Assembly (NCBI GenBank): GCA_038211295.1
Contig: JBBQVS010000044.1
Location: 1-31,591, forward strand
Source of the DNA: JBBQVS01 sp038211295
GTDB lineage: Bacteria; Chloroflexota; Ktedonobacteria; Ktedonobacterales; Ktedonobacteraceae
Length of the DNA: 31,591 bases
Direction of reading: 5' to 3'
Below the pieces are notes generated by a model. The model made no database searches and was not told where the DNA came from. It saw only the letters and a list, made by a program, of their open reading frames with translations. Of the stretch, positions 7,855 to 15,700 are shown one piece after another. Position numbers and translations under genes: made by a program. The first letter of the stretch is position 1. Every line of letters begins with the position of its first letter.

Positions 7855-9162
7855 ATGAGAGAAGCCGCTTTGTCTACTATCGCGCATCGTGCCTGTAGCT
7901 TGTTGGAATGCTCTGGTGTCGCGCTCACACTCGCATGTCCTCCGTTCGCGTGTCATCCCCTGCTCAACCTCTTTGTTGAACAGTGGGATGTGCGACCTTG
8001 TTATTCTTATGCGCGATCTGACTTGACCGCGTTTGTGGCGCACGAAGCCGTACAACAACTGATCGTTGATGCTATTCGGACGCGTTCTATGCAGGTACAG
8101 AACGACGGGCGTATCCACGAGCATAAAATGCCATTCGCGAGCATTCTGGTTGTGCCACTTGAGCGATCCGCGGGAATAGTTGGTGTGCTGGTCTGCGTAG
8201 ATGCACACCCCGACAGGTTTCTACAGGGAGAGCAGACGTTACTCACGCAAATCATGCCGACGCTGGCACATGCGGTTGAGCAGATGCTGTGGGACAATGT
8301 AATGGAGAGTTCGCATCAGAGCATCAGCGAACAAGAAGAGGTTGCCACGCACTCCTCGGTTACTAAGACGATGCAGGAGCAACAAACGCTTGTCTCGCTG
8401 GTGAGTCATGACTTACGAATGCCCCTGACTGCCATTCGAGGCTACGCGGGCCTTTTGCAAGCGTATGGGCCAACGGAAGCCGCACCCTCTTCACAAGACG
8501 GTCTGCCCCTTGAACTACAACGGCACTACCTGAGCGTGATTATGGAGCAGACGCATCATATGGAGGTGCTTATCAATGATCTGCTTGATGTGTCACGCAT
8601 TCAACGTGGACAACTCGCGCTCCACTGCACATGGGTAAATCTTACGCTGCTCTGCCGTCGTGTTGTGCAATTGTTGCAAGACAAAACAGATCTGCAAGAG
8701 GTCGGACGCTATTGTATCCGTTGCCGCTTTGACGCTCCTACAATGTTGGTGTGGGCCGACCCGAACAGGGTACAGCAGGTATTGACAAACCTGATTGAAA
8801 ACGCCGTAAAATATTCGCCCGATGGTGGGTTGATAGAAGTACAGGTACGAAACTCCGCCACCGCACCTGTTGTTACCGTGCGCGACTGGGGCATGGGCAT
8901 TCCTACAAAGCAACAGGCAGCCCTCTTCCGGGTGTTCAAGCGCGGTGAGCAGGTCGCGCAACGCAATATCGCTGGTCTCGGTCTCGGTCTCTACATTGTA
9001 CGAACGCTGGTAGAAGCGATGAATGGCTCGCTTACCCTGCGAAGTAGTGAGGGCCATGGGACAAGCGTCTCGTTTATCTTACCAAGAAAGCCCGTTCATG
9101 CAGGGGAGTGTGTCTATGATGAGACGTACAACCAGCGTGAAATAGCTTCAGGTTTATTTTAA
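7855..9162 (+). CDS. GAF-domain sensor histidine kinase
   Basis: 435 residues. The N-terminal about 145 residues look like a GAF sensor domain (the strand pair SILVVPLE / GIVGVLVCVD near 96-116). A short linker leads to the HisKA domain with phospho-acceptor H185 in SHDLRMPLTAIRG. The ATPase domain has an N-box at about 312-320 (NLIENAVKY), the G1 box DWGMG at 344-348 and the G2 box GLGLGL at 374-379. There are no membrane segments, so it is a soluble sensor. No response regulator gene is adjacent, so it is an orphan kinase. ATG 7855 was chosen because AAGGGA lies 7 nt upstream; ATG 7849 and TTG 7819 are alternatives. A TATACT at 7802-7807 could be the -10 box. A hairpin terminator follows at 9177. 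Confidence 0.92.
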   Translation: MREAALSTIAHRACSLLECSGVALTLACPPFACHPLLNLFVEQWDVRPCYSYARSDLTAFVAHEAVQQLIVDAIRTRSMQVQNDGRIHEHKMPFASILVVPLERSAGIVGVLVCVDAHPDRFLQGEQTLLTQIMPTLAHAVEQMLWDNVMESSHQSISEQEEVATHSSVTKTMQEQQTLVSLVSHDLRMPLTAIRGYAGLLQAYGPTEAAPSSQDGLPLELQRHYLSVIMEQTHHMEVLINDLLDVSRIQRGQLALHCTWVNLTLLCRRVVQLLQDKTDLQEVGRYCIRCRFDAPTMLVWADPNRVQQVLTNLIENAVKYSPDGGLIEVQVRNSATAPVVTVRDWGMGIPTKQQAALFRVFKRGEQVAQRNIAGLGLGLYIVRTLVEAMNGSLTLRSSEGHGTSVSFILPRKPVHAGECVYDETYNQREIASGLF

Positions 9163-9176
9163 CGTTCCCCGCGTAT

Positions 9177-9225
9177 AGTAGGATAGATGCTCATAGAAAG
9201 AGTATCTATCCTACTCCTCTTTTCT
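9177..9225 (+). terminator. Terminator of the histidine kinase gene
   Basis: A 16-bp stem (9177-9192 with 9200-9215, one G-T wobble) with a 7-nt loop is followed by a pyrimidine-rich CCTCTTTTCTT. It begins 15 nt after the stop codon. Confidence 0.75.
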
Positions 9226-9500
9226 TATGTATTTTGCTTAGAAGCGGAAGAGTTTACTAAGCTTTTCTGGGGAGCAGATAGGCATGGAAAAGACGATTAC
9301 CTCTACCTTTTCCTTAGAAGCTAATGAGGCTACCTTAGAACAGGCTTACACTTTTTAGAATGTCTTGAACTACGATGATACACCTGTTATGCTTCATGGT
9401 ATACAGTCTATCCGGTACTATCTAAGAAGATAGACAGAGGGAGAGACATAAAAAAGAGATAGGGCATATTTACCAACTATATTGTAAAAGGAGAAGTACA
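9226..9500. other. Spacer with two overlapping unconvincing small frames
   Basis: The stretch between the terminator and the KGG gene holds a 24-codon frame starting at ATG 9284 with GGGGAG 9 nt upstream. It ends in TAG 9356-9358 and continues open in the same frame to a second TAG at 9431. Another frame of 45 codons starts at ATG 9187, inside the terminator stem, and ends at TAA 9322. I recognise neither and do not call them genes. A small inverted repeat (GTCTATC/GATAGAC) lies near 9406-9435. Confidence 0.3.
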
Positions 9501-9698
9501 ATGCAGCTACAAAAGGGGCGTGGACGCGGCTTTGCTTCAATGACCGCAGAGAAGAAGCGCGAAATTGCCAGTAAAGGTGGAAAAGCCGCACACGCGTTAG
9601 GCACAGCTCACAAGTGGACAAAAGAAGAGGCGCGGGCGGCAGGTCGCAAAGGCGGCTCAATCAGCCGCCGCCGTTCAAAAATTACCGCGCAGGCGTAA
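9501..9698 (+). CDS. Small KGG-motif stress protein
   Basis: 65 residues, very basic, with the two characteristic KGG repeats (SKGGKAAH near 29 and RKGGSIS near 50) separated by a W-T-K-E-E-A-R-A-A-G helix motif. This is the general stress/conidiation-like family of GsiB and Con-10, hydrophilic proteins linked to desiccation and stress. AAAGGAG at 9486-9492 is 8 nt before ATG 9501. It is a single-gene unit with its own strong terminator. The surrounding DNA is more AT-rich than the large genes. The molecular mechanism of the family is poorly known. Confidence 0.85.
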   Translation: MQLQKGRGRGFASMTAEKKREIASKGGKAAHALGTAHKWTKEEARAAGRKGGSISRRRSKITAQA

Positions 9699-9714
9699 CA
9701 TATTCTACAAAACC

Positions 9715-9745
9715 AAAAAGGTTGGCATCTTTGCCGACCTTTTTT
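9715..9745 (+). terminator. Intrinsic terminator of the KGG gene
   Basis: A-rich flank, stem GGTTGGCA (9720-9727) pairing with TGCCGACC (9732-9739, one wobble), then a T-run at 9740-9745. This is a classical rho-independent terminator 16 nt after the stop codon. Confidence 0.9.
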
Positions 9746-9842
9746 GTGTTTAAGCACCCTCTCTCCTGCCGTTTATTCCCCCATACACAAGAAGGTGAAA
9801 GTGGTACTTTTTGAGCATTGACTATGCAGTTATAGGCACCAC

Positions 9843-9851
9843 TGCTATAAT
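9843..9851 (+). promoter_or_regulatory. Extended -10 promoter of murJ
   Basis: TGCTATAAT is an extended -10 element with a perfect hexamer at 9846-9851. Transcription would start near 9858, only about 17 nt before ATG 9875. A TTGACT at 9818-9823 is too far away (22 nt) to be a standard -35 box. Confidence 0.55.
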
Positions 9852-9874
9852 GTCTCTATATATATTTCTACGTT

Positions 9875-11488
9875 ATGCCCTGTGAGGGAGGAGGACGCGT
9901 CATTTTACATGAATTGCCTGAGTCAAAACAAACCGCGACCATTGTTGCAAGCGAAAGTACACCACAAACCGTCTCATCTGAGGTATTGGACACAGTTGTA
10001 GAAGTACAAACGTCTCTCCCACGGCGAAAAGTGTGGGGGGGACGGACATTTCGTTTCAATCCCAGAAACTTTCTTCCCGGAGGCAACTTCTCGTTGCGCC
10101 GCTTCAGCATTGTCGAGGCTGCCCTTTTGCTCATGCTTGCCCTTCTCGCCTCGCGTGGCTTAGGTGTTGTGCGTCAGACACTTTTCAACGCTCTCTTTGG
10201 TACTGGTATAGAGGCGAACGCGTACTACGCGGCCGCGCGTTTACCTGACACGTTGTTCAACCTTATCGCGGGTGGTGCCTTGACGCACGCGTTCATTCCC
10301 GTTTTTCTCTCGCAAGAAAAAGATCACGGCAAACGCGAGGCTTGGCGATTGGCGAGCCTGGTCTTCAACTTAATGCTAGTTGCCCTGACGCTCCTTATTT
10401 TTATTGGCGAGTTTCTGACGCCAACGGTGGTAAGCACTATCATCGTGCCAGGCTATTCACATGCTGAGCAGCAGCTTACTATTTCACTAACGCGCATCAT
10501 TTTGGTCCAACCGCTTTTATTGGGATTGGGAACGGTCATCACTGCAATCCTCAATGGGAAACGCCAGTTTTTGCTGCCCGCGCTCTCTATCGCGGTCTAC
10601 AATGTTGGACTGATTGGTGGGCTTCTTGTCTCGCTTGCTGTGCCAAGCGTTGGCATTTATGGCCCAACATATGGTATTCTTGCTGCCGCGCTGTTGCAGG
10701 GCGCGGTACAAGTTCCCGCGCTTCTCAAGCAGGGGTTTCGCTACTCGTTTGTTTGGGGTGTTCGCGACGCGGGGTTACGCGAGGTGATGAAGTTGCTGGG
10801 GCCAAACGCGTTGGCGGTTGCTATCTCGTCGGTTGGTTTCATCGCGGATACCGCGTTCACATCGTATCTACCCGATCAAGCAAGCCTCGCCGCAATCCAT
10901 AACGCGCAACTCTTGTACTCTCTGCCAGATGCTTTGATGTCGCAAGCGATTGGGTTGGCACTGCTCCCACATCTTGCCGCGCAAGCAGCAGCAGGACGTT
11001 ACGTGCGAATGCGCCAGACCGCGCTCAAGGTTATGGGTGGCTCTTTCGCTCTTGCTCTACCTGCAACACTCCTGCTCTGGTCGTTAGGCAAGCCGATTAT
11101 TCGCTTGCTCTTTCAACATGGAGCATTCACCGCCCATTCGTCAATGCTGACCTATACCGCCCTGACCGGCTACGCGGTTGGACTTCCTGGCATTATCGCG
11201 GGTGGACTGCTCGCGAGCGGCTTTTTCGCGCTCAAAGATACTAGCACTCCACTCTTCACGGGCATCTTCGCTCTTGCCATACGTTACGGCTTGATTGTTT
11301 TGCTGCTCCACACCATTCAGGGCGTCTACAGCATTCTTGCTATTCCGCTCGCGCTCTCAGGGGCGGCGACGGTGGAGGCCGTACTTATGGGCGTCGTGCT
11401 ATTGCTACGTCTACGCAAAAAAGTAGCGATAGATCAGGGCATGACGCGTCTGCAACGACGAAGACAATATCAGGGGATAAGCGAGTAG
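9875..11488 (+). CDS. murJ: MurJ/MviN-family lipid II flippase
   Basis: 537 residues. After an unusual polar N-terminal extension of about 80 residues, the protein is almost wholly membrane helices (about 14), beginning with the family signature SRGLGVVRQTLFNALFG and the conserved DTLFNLIAGGALTHAFIPVF segment. MurJ flips lipid II across the cytoplasmic membrane for peptidoglycan synthesis. ATG 9875 lacks an upstream ribosome site. A purine-rich GAGGGAGGAGGA lies inside the frame (9883-9895), 7 nt before an ATT codon, so the true start may be downstream. The gene converges on the M50 protease gene, leaving 28 nt between them. Family confidence is high; the exact start is not settled. Confidence 0.92.
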   Translation: MPCEGGGRVILHELPESKQTATIVASESTPQTVSSEVLDTVVEVQTSLPRRKVWGGRTFRFNPRNFLPGGNFSLRRFSIVEAALLLMLALLASRGLGVVRQTLFNALFGTGIEANAYYAAARLPDTLFNLIAGGALTHAFIPVFLSQEKDHGKREAWRLASLVFNLMLVALTLLIFIGEFLTPTVVSTIIVPGYSHAEQQLTISLTRIILVQPLLLGLGTVITAILNGKRQFLLPALSIAVYNVGLIGGLLVSLAVPSVGIYGPTYGILAAALLQGAVQVPALLKQGFRYSFVWGVRDAGLREVMKLLGPNALAVAISSVGFIADTAFTSYLPDQASLAAIHNAQLLYSLPDALMSQAIGLALLPHLAAQAAAGRYVRMRQTALKVMGGSFALALPATLLLWSLGKPIIRLLFQHGAFTAHSSMLTYTALTGYAVGLPGIIAGGLLASGFFALKDTSTPLFTGIFALAIRYGLIVLLLHTIQGVYSILAIPLALSGAATVEAVLMGVVLLLRLRKKVAIDQGMTRLQRRRQYQGISE

Positions 11489-11493
11489 CACAG

Positions 11494-11520
11494 GTAGAGG
11501 AGTGGCGCGTCATGCTCTAC
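11494..11520. terminator. Possible bidirectional hairpin between murJ and the M50 gene
   Basis: GTAGAG (11494-11499) can pair with CTCTAC (11515-11520) across a 15-nt loop. It overlaps the last codons of the M50 gene and lies 5 nt after the murJ stop. The stem is short and no T-run follows. Confidence 0.3.
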
Positions 11521-12092
11521 TCCATCTGCATTGTTTGACGACGCGCTTTCAGCACTTGTAGTATCTGGTAGCCGTCGCTGGGATAGCCTGCGTAACGCCA
11601 CCACCAGGCGGGATAGCGTATGGGAATGATGGTACAAAGAAACTTGGCAGACGCGGCAAGCGCGGCTGTTTGGTTGAGGTAATACCAGATTGAAAACGCG
11701 TGTGTGTGTGAGCGTGCGAAATACGTGGTGATGCTGAAAAGAATTGCTAACAGGAGCGAGGCAAGCGGCCCTGCCAGATATGTCCATAGCTCATGCTCAT
11801 CGATGGGTTCCCAATACGCGAAACCAATCGGGCCACTAAATGGTTTGAGATGAAACGTAATGCCTGCCAGTGTGAAAACCAGCGTGCGTGGTCGTTTTAG
11901 CGAAGCATCATACACTTCGTCATCCTGTGGAATAATCCCAAGATACACCTGTACAGGTTGCTTGGTAAGAATACGGCTTGTGAGTGCGTGCGCCAACTCG
12001 TGAATAAGCGTCTCCAACGGCCCTGTAATACAGATATACACGACGGGGAGAATAAGGTAAAACGTGAGATAGTAGAGTAGATCGGTCAGCAT
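11517..12092 (-). CDS. M50-type membrane metalloprotease (site-2 protease-like)
   Basis: 191 residues with about four hydrophobic segments. The zinc motif HELAH (HExxH) lies near residue 32-36 in a membrane helix, and a PSDG motif near residue 173 matches the second zinc-binding motif (N-P-x-D-G type) of the M50 family. Site-2-type proteases cut membrane-embedded substrates such as anti-sigma factors or signal-peptide remnants. It is short and lacks a PDZ domain. It is the last gene of the minus-strand group starting at 14620, but is separated from the radical SAM gene by a perfect hairpin, so co-transcription is uncertain. The ribosome site at ATG 12092 is weak. Confidence 0.75.
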   Translation of the reverse strand: MLTDLLYYLTFYLILPVVYICITGPLETLIHELAHALTSRILTKQPVQVYLGIIPQDDEVYDASLKRPRTLVFTLAGITFHLKPFSGPIGFAYWEPIDEHELWTYLAGPLASLLLAILFSITTYFARSHTHAFSIWYYLNQTAALAASAKFLCTIIPIRYPAWWWRYAGYPSDGYQILQVLKARRQTMQME

Positions 12093-12115
12093 CGTTGCAC
12101 CACATTCTTCATCTA

Positions 12116-12150
12116 TGGAGGCACTCTTGCGAGTCGCAAGAGTGCCTCCA
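12116..12150. terminator. Perfect 17-bp inverted repeat downstream of the radical SAM gene
   Basis: 17-nt arms 12116-12132 and 12134-12150 are perfectly complementary around a single base. It lies 11 nt beyond the radical SAM stop and 24 nt upstream of the M50 start. No T-run follows on either strand, so it may terminate, attenuate or act as a processing site. Confidence 0.55.
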
Positions 12151-12161
12151 ACAACAGGCTG

Positions 12162-13184
12162 CTAATAACTCCAATTTAGGCCGCACTGCGAACAGTGCTT
12201 CGCGGGTTGATGGCTCTCGAACGCGCGACGGAACGCCTGATAATTTTCGCCATGCCAGATTTCTTGCATCGATTGCTCAAAGACATTACCCAGCACGCGC
12301 TCCTCTTTATATTCGCGTGCGCTCTTGTGTCCGAAGGGCGCGAAGCAGCAAGAGAGGACATTGCCGCTGGAGGTAATATAGGTAAGCGTGTAGGGACGGC
12401 GACATCCCGCCCAGGGCCGGTCTCCGAAGTCACGCACGAGGCTCTCGACGGGCGTCGCTGAACCTGCGGCATTGAAGGAGATGCCCAGTTCTTTACAGCG
12501 TTCTTCACAAGAGCGCACCAGGTCTAACTCTTCTCTGGATGAGCGGCGGAAGAGTGCCTGTGGTGAGGCCGCGAGACCTTCCTCAAAGTAGACCAGGCGT
12601 TGCATATAGACCTCTTTGACGCCCGCTTCCGCCGCGATCTCAACCAGGCCGGGGAGTTCGTGCAGGTTTTCGCGCATCGCGGTAAACCAGACGGAGAGGG
12701 CAGGCTTGGTCGCGTCCTGTGCTTTTTGCATGGGAATGAACGCCCGTACATTGCGCCATATTTTATCGAAGGCATCGACACCGCGTACATGTGCGTACAT
12801 TTCGCGCGTCGAGCCATCCATCGAGAGGCGGTACTCGTCGAGGCCAGCATCAATGAGAGCTTGTCCACGTTTCTCATTGAGCAAAATACCGTTGGAATTG
12901 AATAGGACGTAGGTTCCACGATCTTTCAGGTAGCGGATCATACGTGGCAGTTCTTTATTGAGCAATGGCTCGCCCAGTCCGTGCAACACCACGCGATCAA
13001 GTACGGGGAACTGCTCCACGATGCGGAGAAAATTGTCGAAGCTAAGATCGCGGTCATCTTCGCGAGAAAGGAGTGTGCGCGGACATTGCTGGCACAACTC
13101 ATTACAACGGCTTGTTGGCTCAATGTATATCGAGCGTGGTAGCGTTATCGCTGGTGTTACTGGTAATGCTGGTATCGTTGTCAT
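12162..13184 (-). CDS. Radical SAM/SPASM-domain protein
   Basis: 340 residues. The radical SAM cluster motif CxxxCxxC is C27, C31 and C34 (CNELCQQC). A C-terminal SPASM-like region has C261, the C279-C280 pair after a GNVLSCC turn, and C331/C334 in HCSQCGLNW, which would hold an auxiliary iron-sulfur cluster. Such proteins use S-adenosylmethionine radicals, often on peptides or in cofactor building; the substrate is unknown. A GAGGAG site 5 nt before ATG 13184 fixes the start, so the first 22 codons overlap the end of the upstream transferase gene by 65 nt, implying translational coupling. I find no precursor-peptide gene beside it. Confidence 0.9.
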   Translation of the reverse strand: MTTIPALPVTPAITLPRSIYIEPTSRCNELCQQCPRTLLSREDDRDLSFDNFLRIVEQFPVLDRVVLHGLGEPLLNKELPRMIRYLKDRGTYVLFNSNGILLNEKRGQALIDAGLDEYRLSMDGSTREMYAHVRGVDAFDKIWRNVRAFIPMQKAQDATKPALSVWFTAMRENLHELPGLVEIAAEAGVKEVYMQRLVYFEEGLAASPQALFRRSSREELDLVRSCEERCKELGISFNAAGSATPVESLVRDFGDRPWAGCRRPYTLTYITSSGNVLSCCFAPFGHKSAREYKEERVLGNVFEQSMQEIWHGENYQAFRRAFESHQPAKHCSQCGLNWSY

Positions 13185-13881
13185 GAAAGCTCCTCATGGT
13201 TTTCAGGTAGGCGGCGGTGATAGGTGCGAGTGTAGCATCTTTTTCAAGCAAGCGTGCGAGCCGTGCGAGATCGGGAAGTTCGTCTACGTCGAACACGTTG
13301 TCGAGCAGTCGAACCGTCAAGCCCTGTCTCTCTGCGGCTTCAACCGTTTGCTGTGCTACAAGGTTGGTACTCATCGGAATACCGCTAAAAACATCGTGTG
13401 CCTCACGCATTCCAAGCAGGTAATAGCCACCGTCATCGGAAGGGCCGAGTACCACATCAACCTCGTCGAGTGCGGCCCACGCCTGCGTGATCTGCGCTCG
13501 GCTGATCTGTGGTGAGTCTGAACCGATAAGAATAGTGTACGTGAAGCCTTGCTCTTGTGTCCAGTGAAAGGCATTGTGAATACGTGCGCCCAGTTCTGCG
13601 CCTTGCTGTGGAAAGCACGTCATAGCGTCGTCGGGCGCGAGCTTCGCGACCAGTTCATCATACGCGGCTCCAGCGGGCGTATACGCCCAGCACAGGGCAT
13701 ACGCCTGTCCTGTGTGATGCCGCGCGATATCGCCAAGAAAAGCGTGGTAGAGACCAAGCGTTTCCTGTGCGCCGAGAGTACGCGCCAGCCGTGTTTTGGT
13801 TTTGCCCAATTCTGGATAGCGAGCCATCACCACAAGAGCGGTGTGGTTGTTATGAACGCGCGTCATGTTGTGGTCAGACAT
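13120..13881 (-). CDS. DUF2064 / CofC-like nucleotidyl- or glycosyltransferase
   Basis: 253 residues. Family features are the N-terminal MARYPELGKTKTRLAR loop (nucleotide-binding, residues about 15-30), the GSDSPQIS motif near 125, and GPSDDGGYYLLG near 150. This matches the TIGR04282/DUF2064 group of GT-A-fold transferases, often found beside radical SAM genes. ATG 13881 was chosen because AGGAG lies just upstream (4-5 nt). It overlaps the end of the upstream glycosyltransferase gene by 8 nt and its own end overlaps the radical SAM start by 65 nt, so the three are one operon. The longer open frame to 14016 lacks support. The donor and acceptor are unknown. Confidence 0.85.
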   Translation of the reverse strand: MSDHNMTRVHNNHTALVVMARYPELGKTKTRLARTLGAQETLGLYHAFLGDIARHHTGQAYALCWAYTPAGAAYDELVAKLAPDDAMTCFPQQGAELGARIHNAFHWTQEQGFTYTILIGSDSPQISRAQITQAWAALDEVDVVLGPSDDGGYYLLGMREAHDVFSGIPMSTNLVAQQTVEAAERQGLTVRLLDNVFDVDELPDLARLARLLEKDATLAPITAAYLKTMRSFHDNDTSITSNTSDNATTLDIH

Positions 13882-14620
13882 GAATCTCCTGAGCCTCCCG
13901 TAGGAGCGCACGGTTTGTTGCACTCTTTGTACCTGTGTATCGTAGCGTTGTACTGAGCATATAGTACGCTGCCTTGATACTTCCGGCAATCGTCCCCGCG
14001 ACTTTCGAGTGTCCATGACTGCGCTTGCGATAGTGAATGGCTACCTCAAGAATACGGTAGTTGGCACGCGCGGCTTTGACGACCATTTCGACGGGCCAGC
14101 CATACGTCATTTCGCGCATGGCTAATGCCTCTAACGCGGAACAACGGATGGCGCGGAACGACCCGATATCATACACTTTTGTGCCATACAAGAGACGAAT
14201 CATGCCACTCACCAGCCAGTTACCGAGCCGCGCCTGTGCAAGAATGGCTCCGCGTTCAGCACGCTGGCTTATGCGTGAACCAAGCACGAAGTCGGCGCGT
14301 CGCTCAAAAATTGGCGTGAGCATGAGCGCGAGATCGGCGGGATCGTCGCTGCCATCGCCATCCATAAACAGCAGCACGTCGGCTCCCACCGTCTGCGCCG
14401 CCTGTAGGCCACGCAGACAGGCACGACCATAGCCGCGCGTTGGCTCAGGTACAACAGTCGCGCCCGCCTGTTCCGCGACGAGCGCGGTTGCGTCAGTGCT
14501 GCCGTTATCGACCACAAAAACCCAGTGCGCGACGTTTGGGGGAATCTCTGCAAGGAGGGGCAGAAGAGCTTGCTCTTCATTTAGGGCAGGTATGATAATC
14601 GCAACCTTCTCGGTTGTCAT
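13874..14620 (-). CDS. GT2-family glycosyltransferase (polyprenyl-phosphate type)
   Basis: 248 residues. The GT-A fold starts with VAIIIPALNEE, then VVDNGSTD near 36-43, and the metal-binding FMDGDGSDDP near 90. These match dolichyl/undecaprenyl-phosphate sugar transferases that charge a lipid carrier with a nucleotide-activated sugar. There are no clear C-terminal membrane helices, so it is probably membrane-associated. It is the first gene of the operon with the DUF2064 and radical SAM genes. GAGGAG lies about 10 nt before ATG 14620, and an extended -10 box TGCTACAAT (minus strand, ATTGTA at 14667-14672) lies upstream. Confidence 0.88.
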   Translation of the reverse strand: MTTEKVAIIIPALNEEQALLPLLAEIPPNVAHWVFVVDNGSTDATALVAEQAGATVVPEPTRGYGRACLRGLQAAQTVGADVLLFMDGDGSDDPADLALMLTPIFERRADFVLGSRISQRAERGAILAQARLGNWLVSGMIRLLYGTKVYDIGSFRAIRCSALEALAMREMTYGWPVEMVVKAARANYRILEVAIHYRKRSHGHSKVAGTIAGSIKAAYYMLSTTLRYTGTKSATNRALLREAQEIHV

Positions 14621-14666
14621 CAGGCTACAACTCCTCGGCTACACAAGAACAAAATAGATATACGCT

Positions 14667-14675
14667 ATTGTAGCA
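14667..14675 (-). promoter_or_regulatory. Extended -10 promoter of the GT2 operon
   Basis: Minus-strand TGCTACAAT lies about 47 nt upstream of ATG 14620, in the 79-bp gap after the hydrolase gene. No good -35 box is seen at 17 nt. Confidence 0.45.
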
Positions 14676-14699
14676 TACCACGTTTTGCAAGAAATATTC

Positions 14700-15503
14700 T
14701 TATGTTTGTTCTAGCGAGAACTCAGTGGGGCGTGCGAAGAAGCGTAGTACCGTTGTGGTAAACGCCTGTGACTCGCGTAGATGGGCGGCGTGACCTGCGT
14801 CAAAGAGCAACAAATGTGCGTGCGGAATATGTGTGTGTAGGAGTGTCGCGTATTCGACGGGTACAACGCGGTCTCGTTTGCCATGCATAAGTAGCGTCGG
14901 ACAGGTGATCGCGGCTAATTCCTCGTCGGTGATGAGTACACCGCCTGCGTGTACAAGGTCTTCCTGTGCCTGCGCGAACAGAGGGAGAAGAAGACGCCAG
15001 TAGGGGTCGCCATGTAAACGAGTGAGTTCCTGTTGCCACGTCTCGGAAAGCGGCTTTTCGAGTAGCCACTGGCGAATCGCGGAGGCGTCTTGGGCGTCAA
15101 CACGTGCCTGTGCGCCAAGTACCGCGAGTGCGCTCACGCGTCGGGGGTGCAGAGCGGCGAGGAGCAACGCCACGATGCTGCCATCGCTGAACGCCAACAC
15201 AGATACCGTGTCGAGTTGCAAGTAATCCAGCAACGCGATTATGTCAGCGACATCCTCGCGGTAATAGGTAAGGGCATAGTATGTGCGGTGAGAAGAAAGT
15301 CCGTAACCATGAAGGTGCGGAGCGAGTACGTTATACTGCTCAAGCAGTGGCGGCAACTGAGCCGCGAAATCGCTTGTGGGCGTTCCCGCGAAGCCATGCA
15401 GGAGCAAGACCGTGTATTCTGAACTCTTGCCCACGCTCCCTGTGATATTTGGCGGGAAAACATCGTAATACAGAGTAGCGTTGGGCGTGACAAAAAGTGG
15501 CAT
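14700..15503 (-). CDS. Alpha/beta-hydrolase
   Basis: 267 residues of alpha/beta-hydrolase fold. An oxyanion-hole LLLHGF segment lies near residues 33-38. The nucleophile elbow is AFSDGS, near residue 105, where the usual first glycine of GxSxG is Ala. The acid region is HGKRDRVVP near 210 and the catalytic histidine lies in DAGHAAHL near 240. The triad is thus complete. The group includes esterases, lipases and C-C hydrolases; the substrate cannot be called. An AGCAGGT ribosome site precedes ATG 15503. It is divergent from the ABC importer operon, sharing a 197-bp spacer. Confidence 0.88.
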   Translation of the reverse strand: MPLFVTPNATLYYDVFPPNITGSVGKSSEYTVLLLHGFAGTPTSDFAAQLPPLLEQYNVLAPHLHGYGLSSHRTYYALTYYREDVADIIALLDYLQLDTVSVLAFSDGSIVALLLAALHPRRVSALAVLGAQARVDAQDASAIRQWLLEKPLSETWQQELTRLHGDPYWRLLLPLFAQAQEDLVHAGGVLITDEELAAITCPTLLMHGKRDRVVPVEYATLLHTHIPHAHLLLFDAGHAAHLRESQAFTTTVLRFFARPTEFSLEQT

Positions 15504-15589
15504 TGTGTACCTGCTGAAAGAAATAGCGTATTTTTTCTTTGTAAACAGTGTACCATACGTGGGCGAGCGACACCTTTATCTCTGTGTGC

Positions 15590-15618
15590 TTGACAGAGGA
15601 CAGTTGAATCCCTATACT
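15590..15618 (+). promoter_or_regulatory. Promoter of the amino-acid ABC importer operon
   Basis: A perfect TTGACA (15590-15595) and TATACT (15613-15618) are separated by exactly 17 nt. The predicted start near 15625 gives a 75-nt leader before ATG 15701. It is among the best promoters in the window. Confidence 0.85.
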
Positions 15619-15700
15619 GAAACTCAACATTCTTTGCTGCATTCACCAGTGATGCTGTGTATCGTTGTGTCGTGCCTTGCGACAAATAAAGGAGCGATTG

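Noticed and set aside
13882..14016. Longer start for the DUF2064 transferase
   Set aside because: The extra residues are encoded inside the upstream glycosyltransferase gene, have no family match, and the better ribosome site is at ATG 13881.
12162..14620. Arsenosugar biosynthesis locus
   Set aside because: DUF2064-type transferases occur in such loci, but the radical SAM protein here has a SPASM-type C-terminus, not the ArsS type, and no arsenic methyltransferase gene is present.
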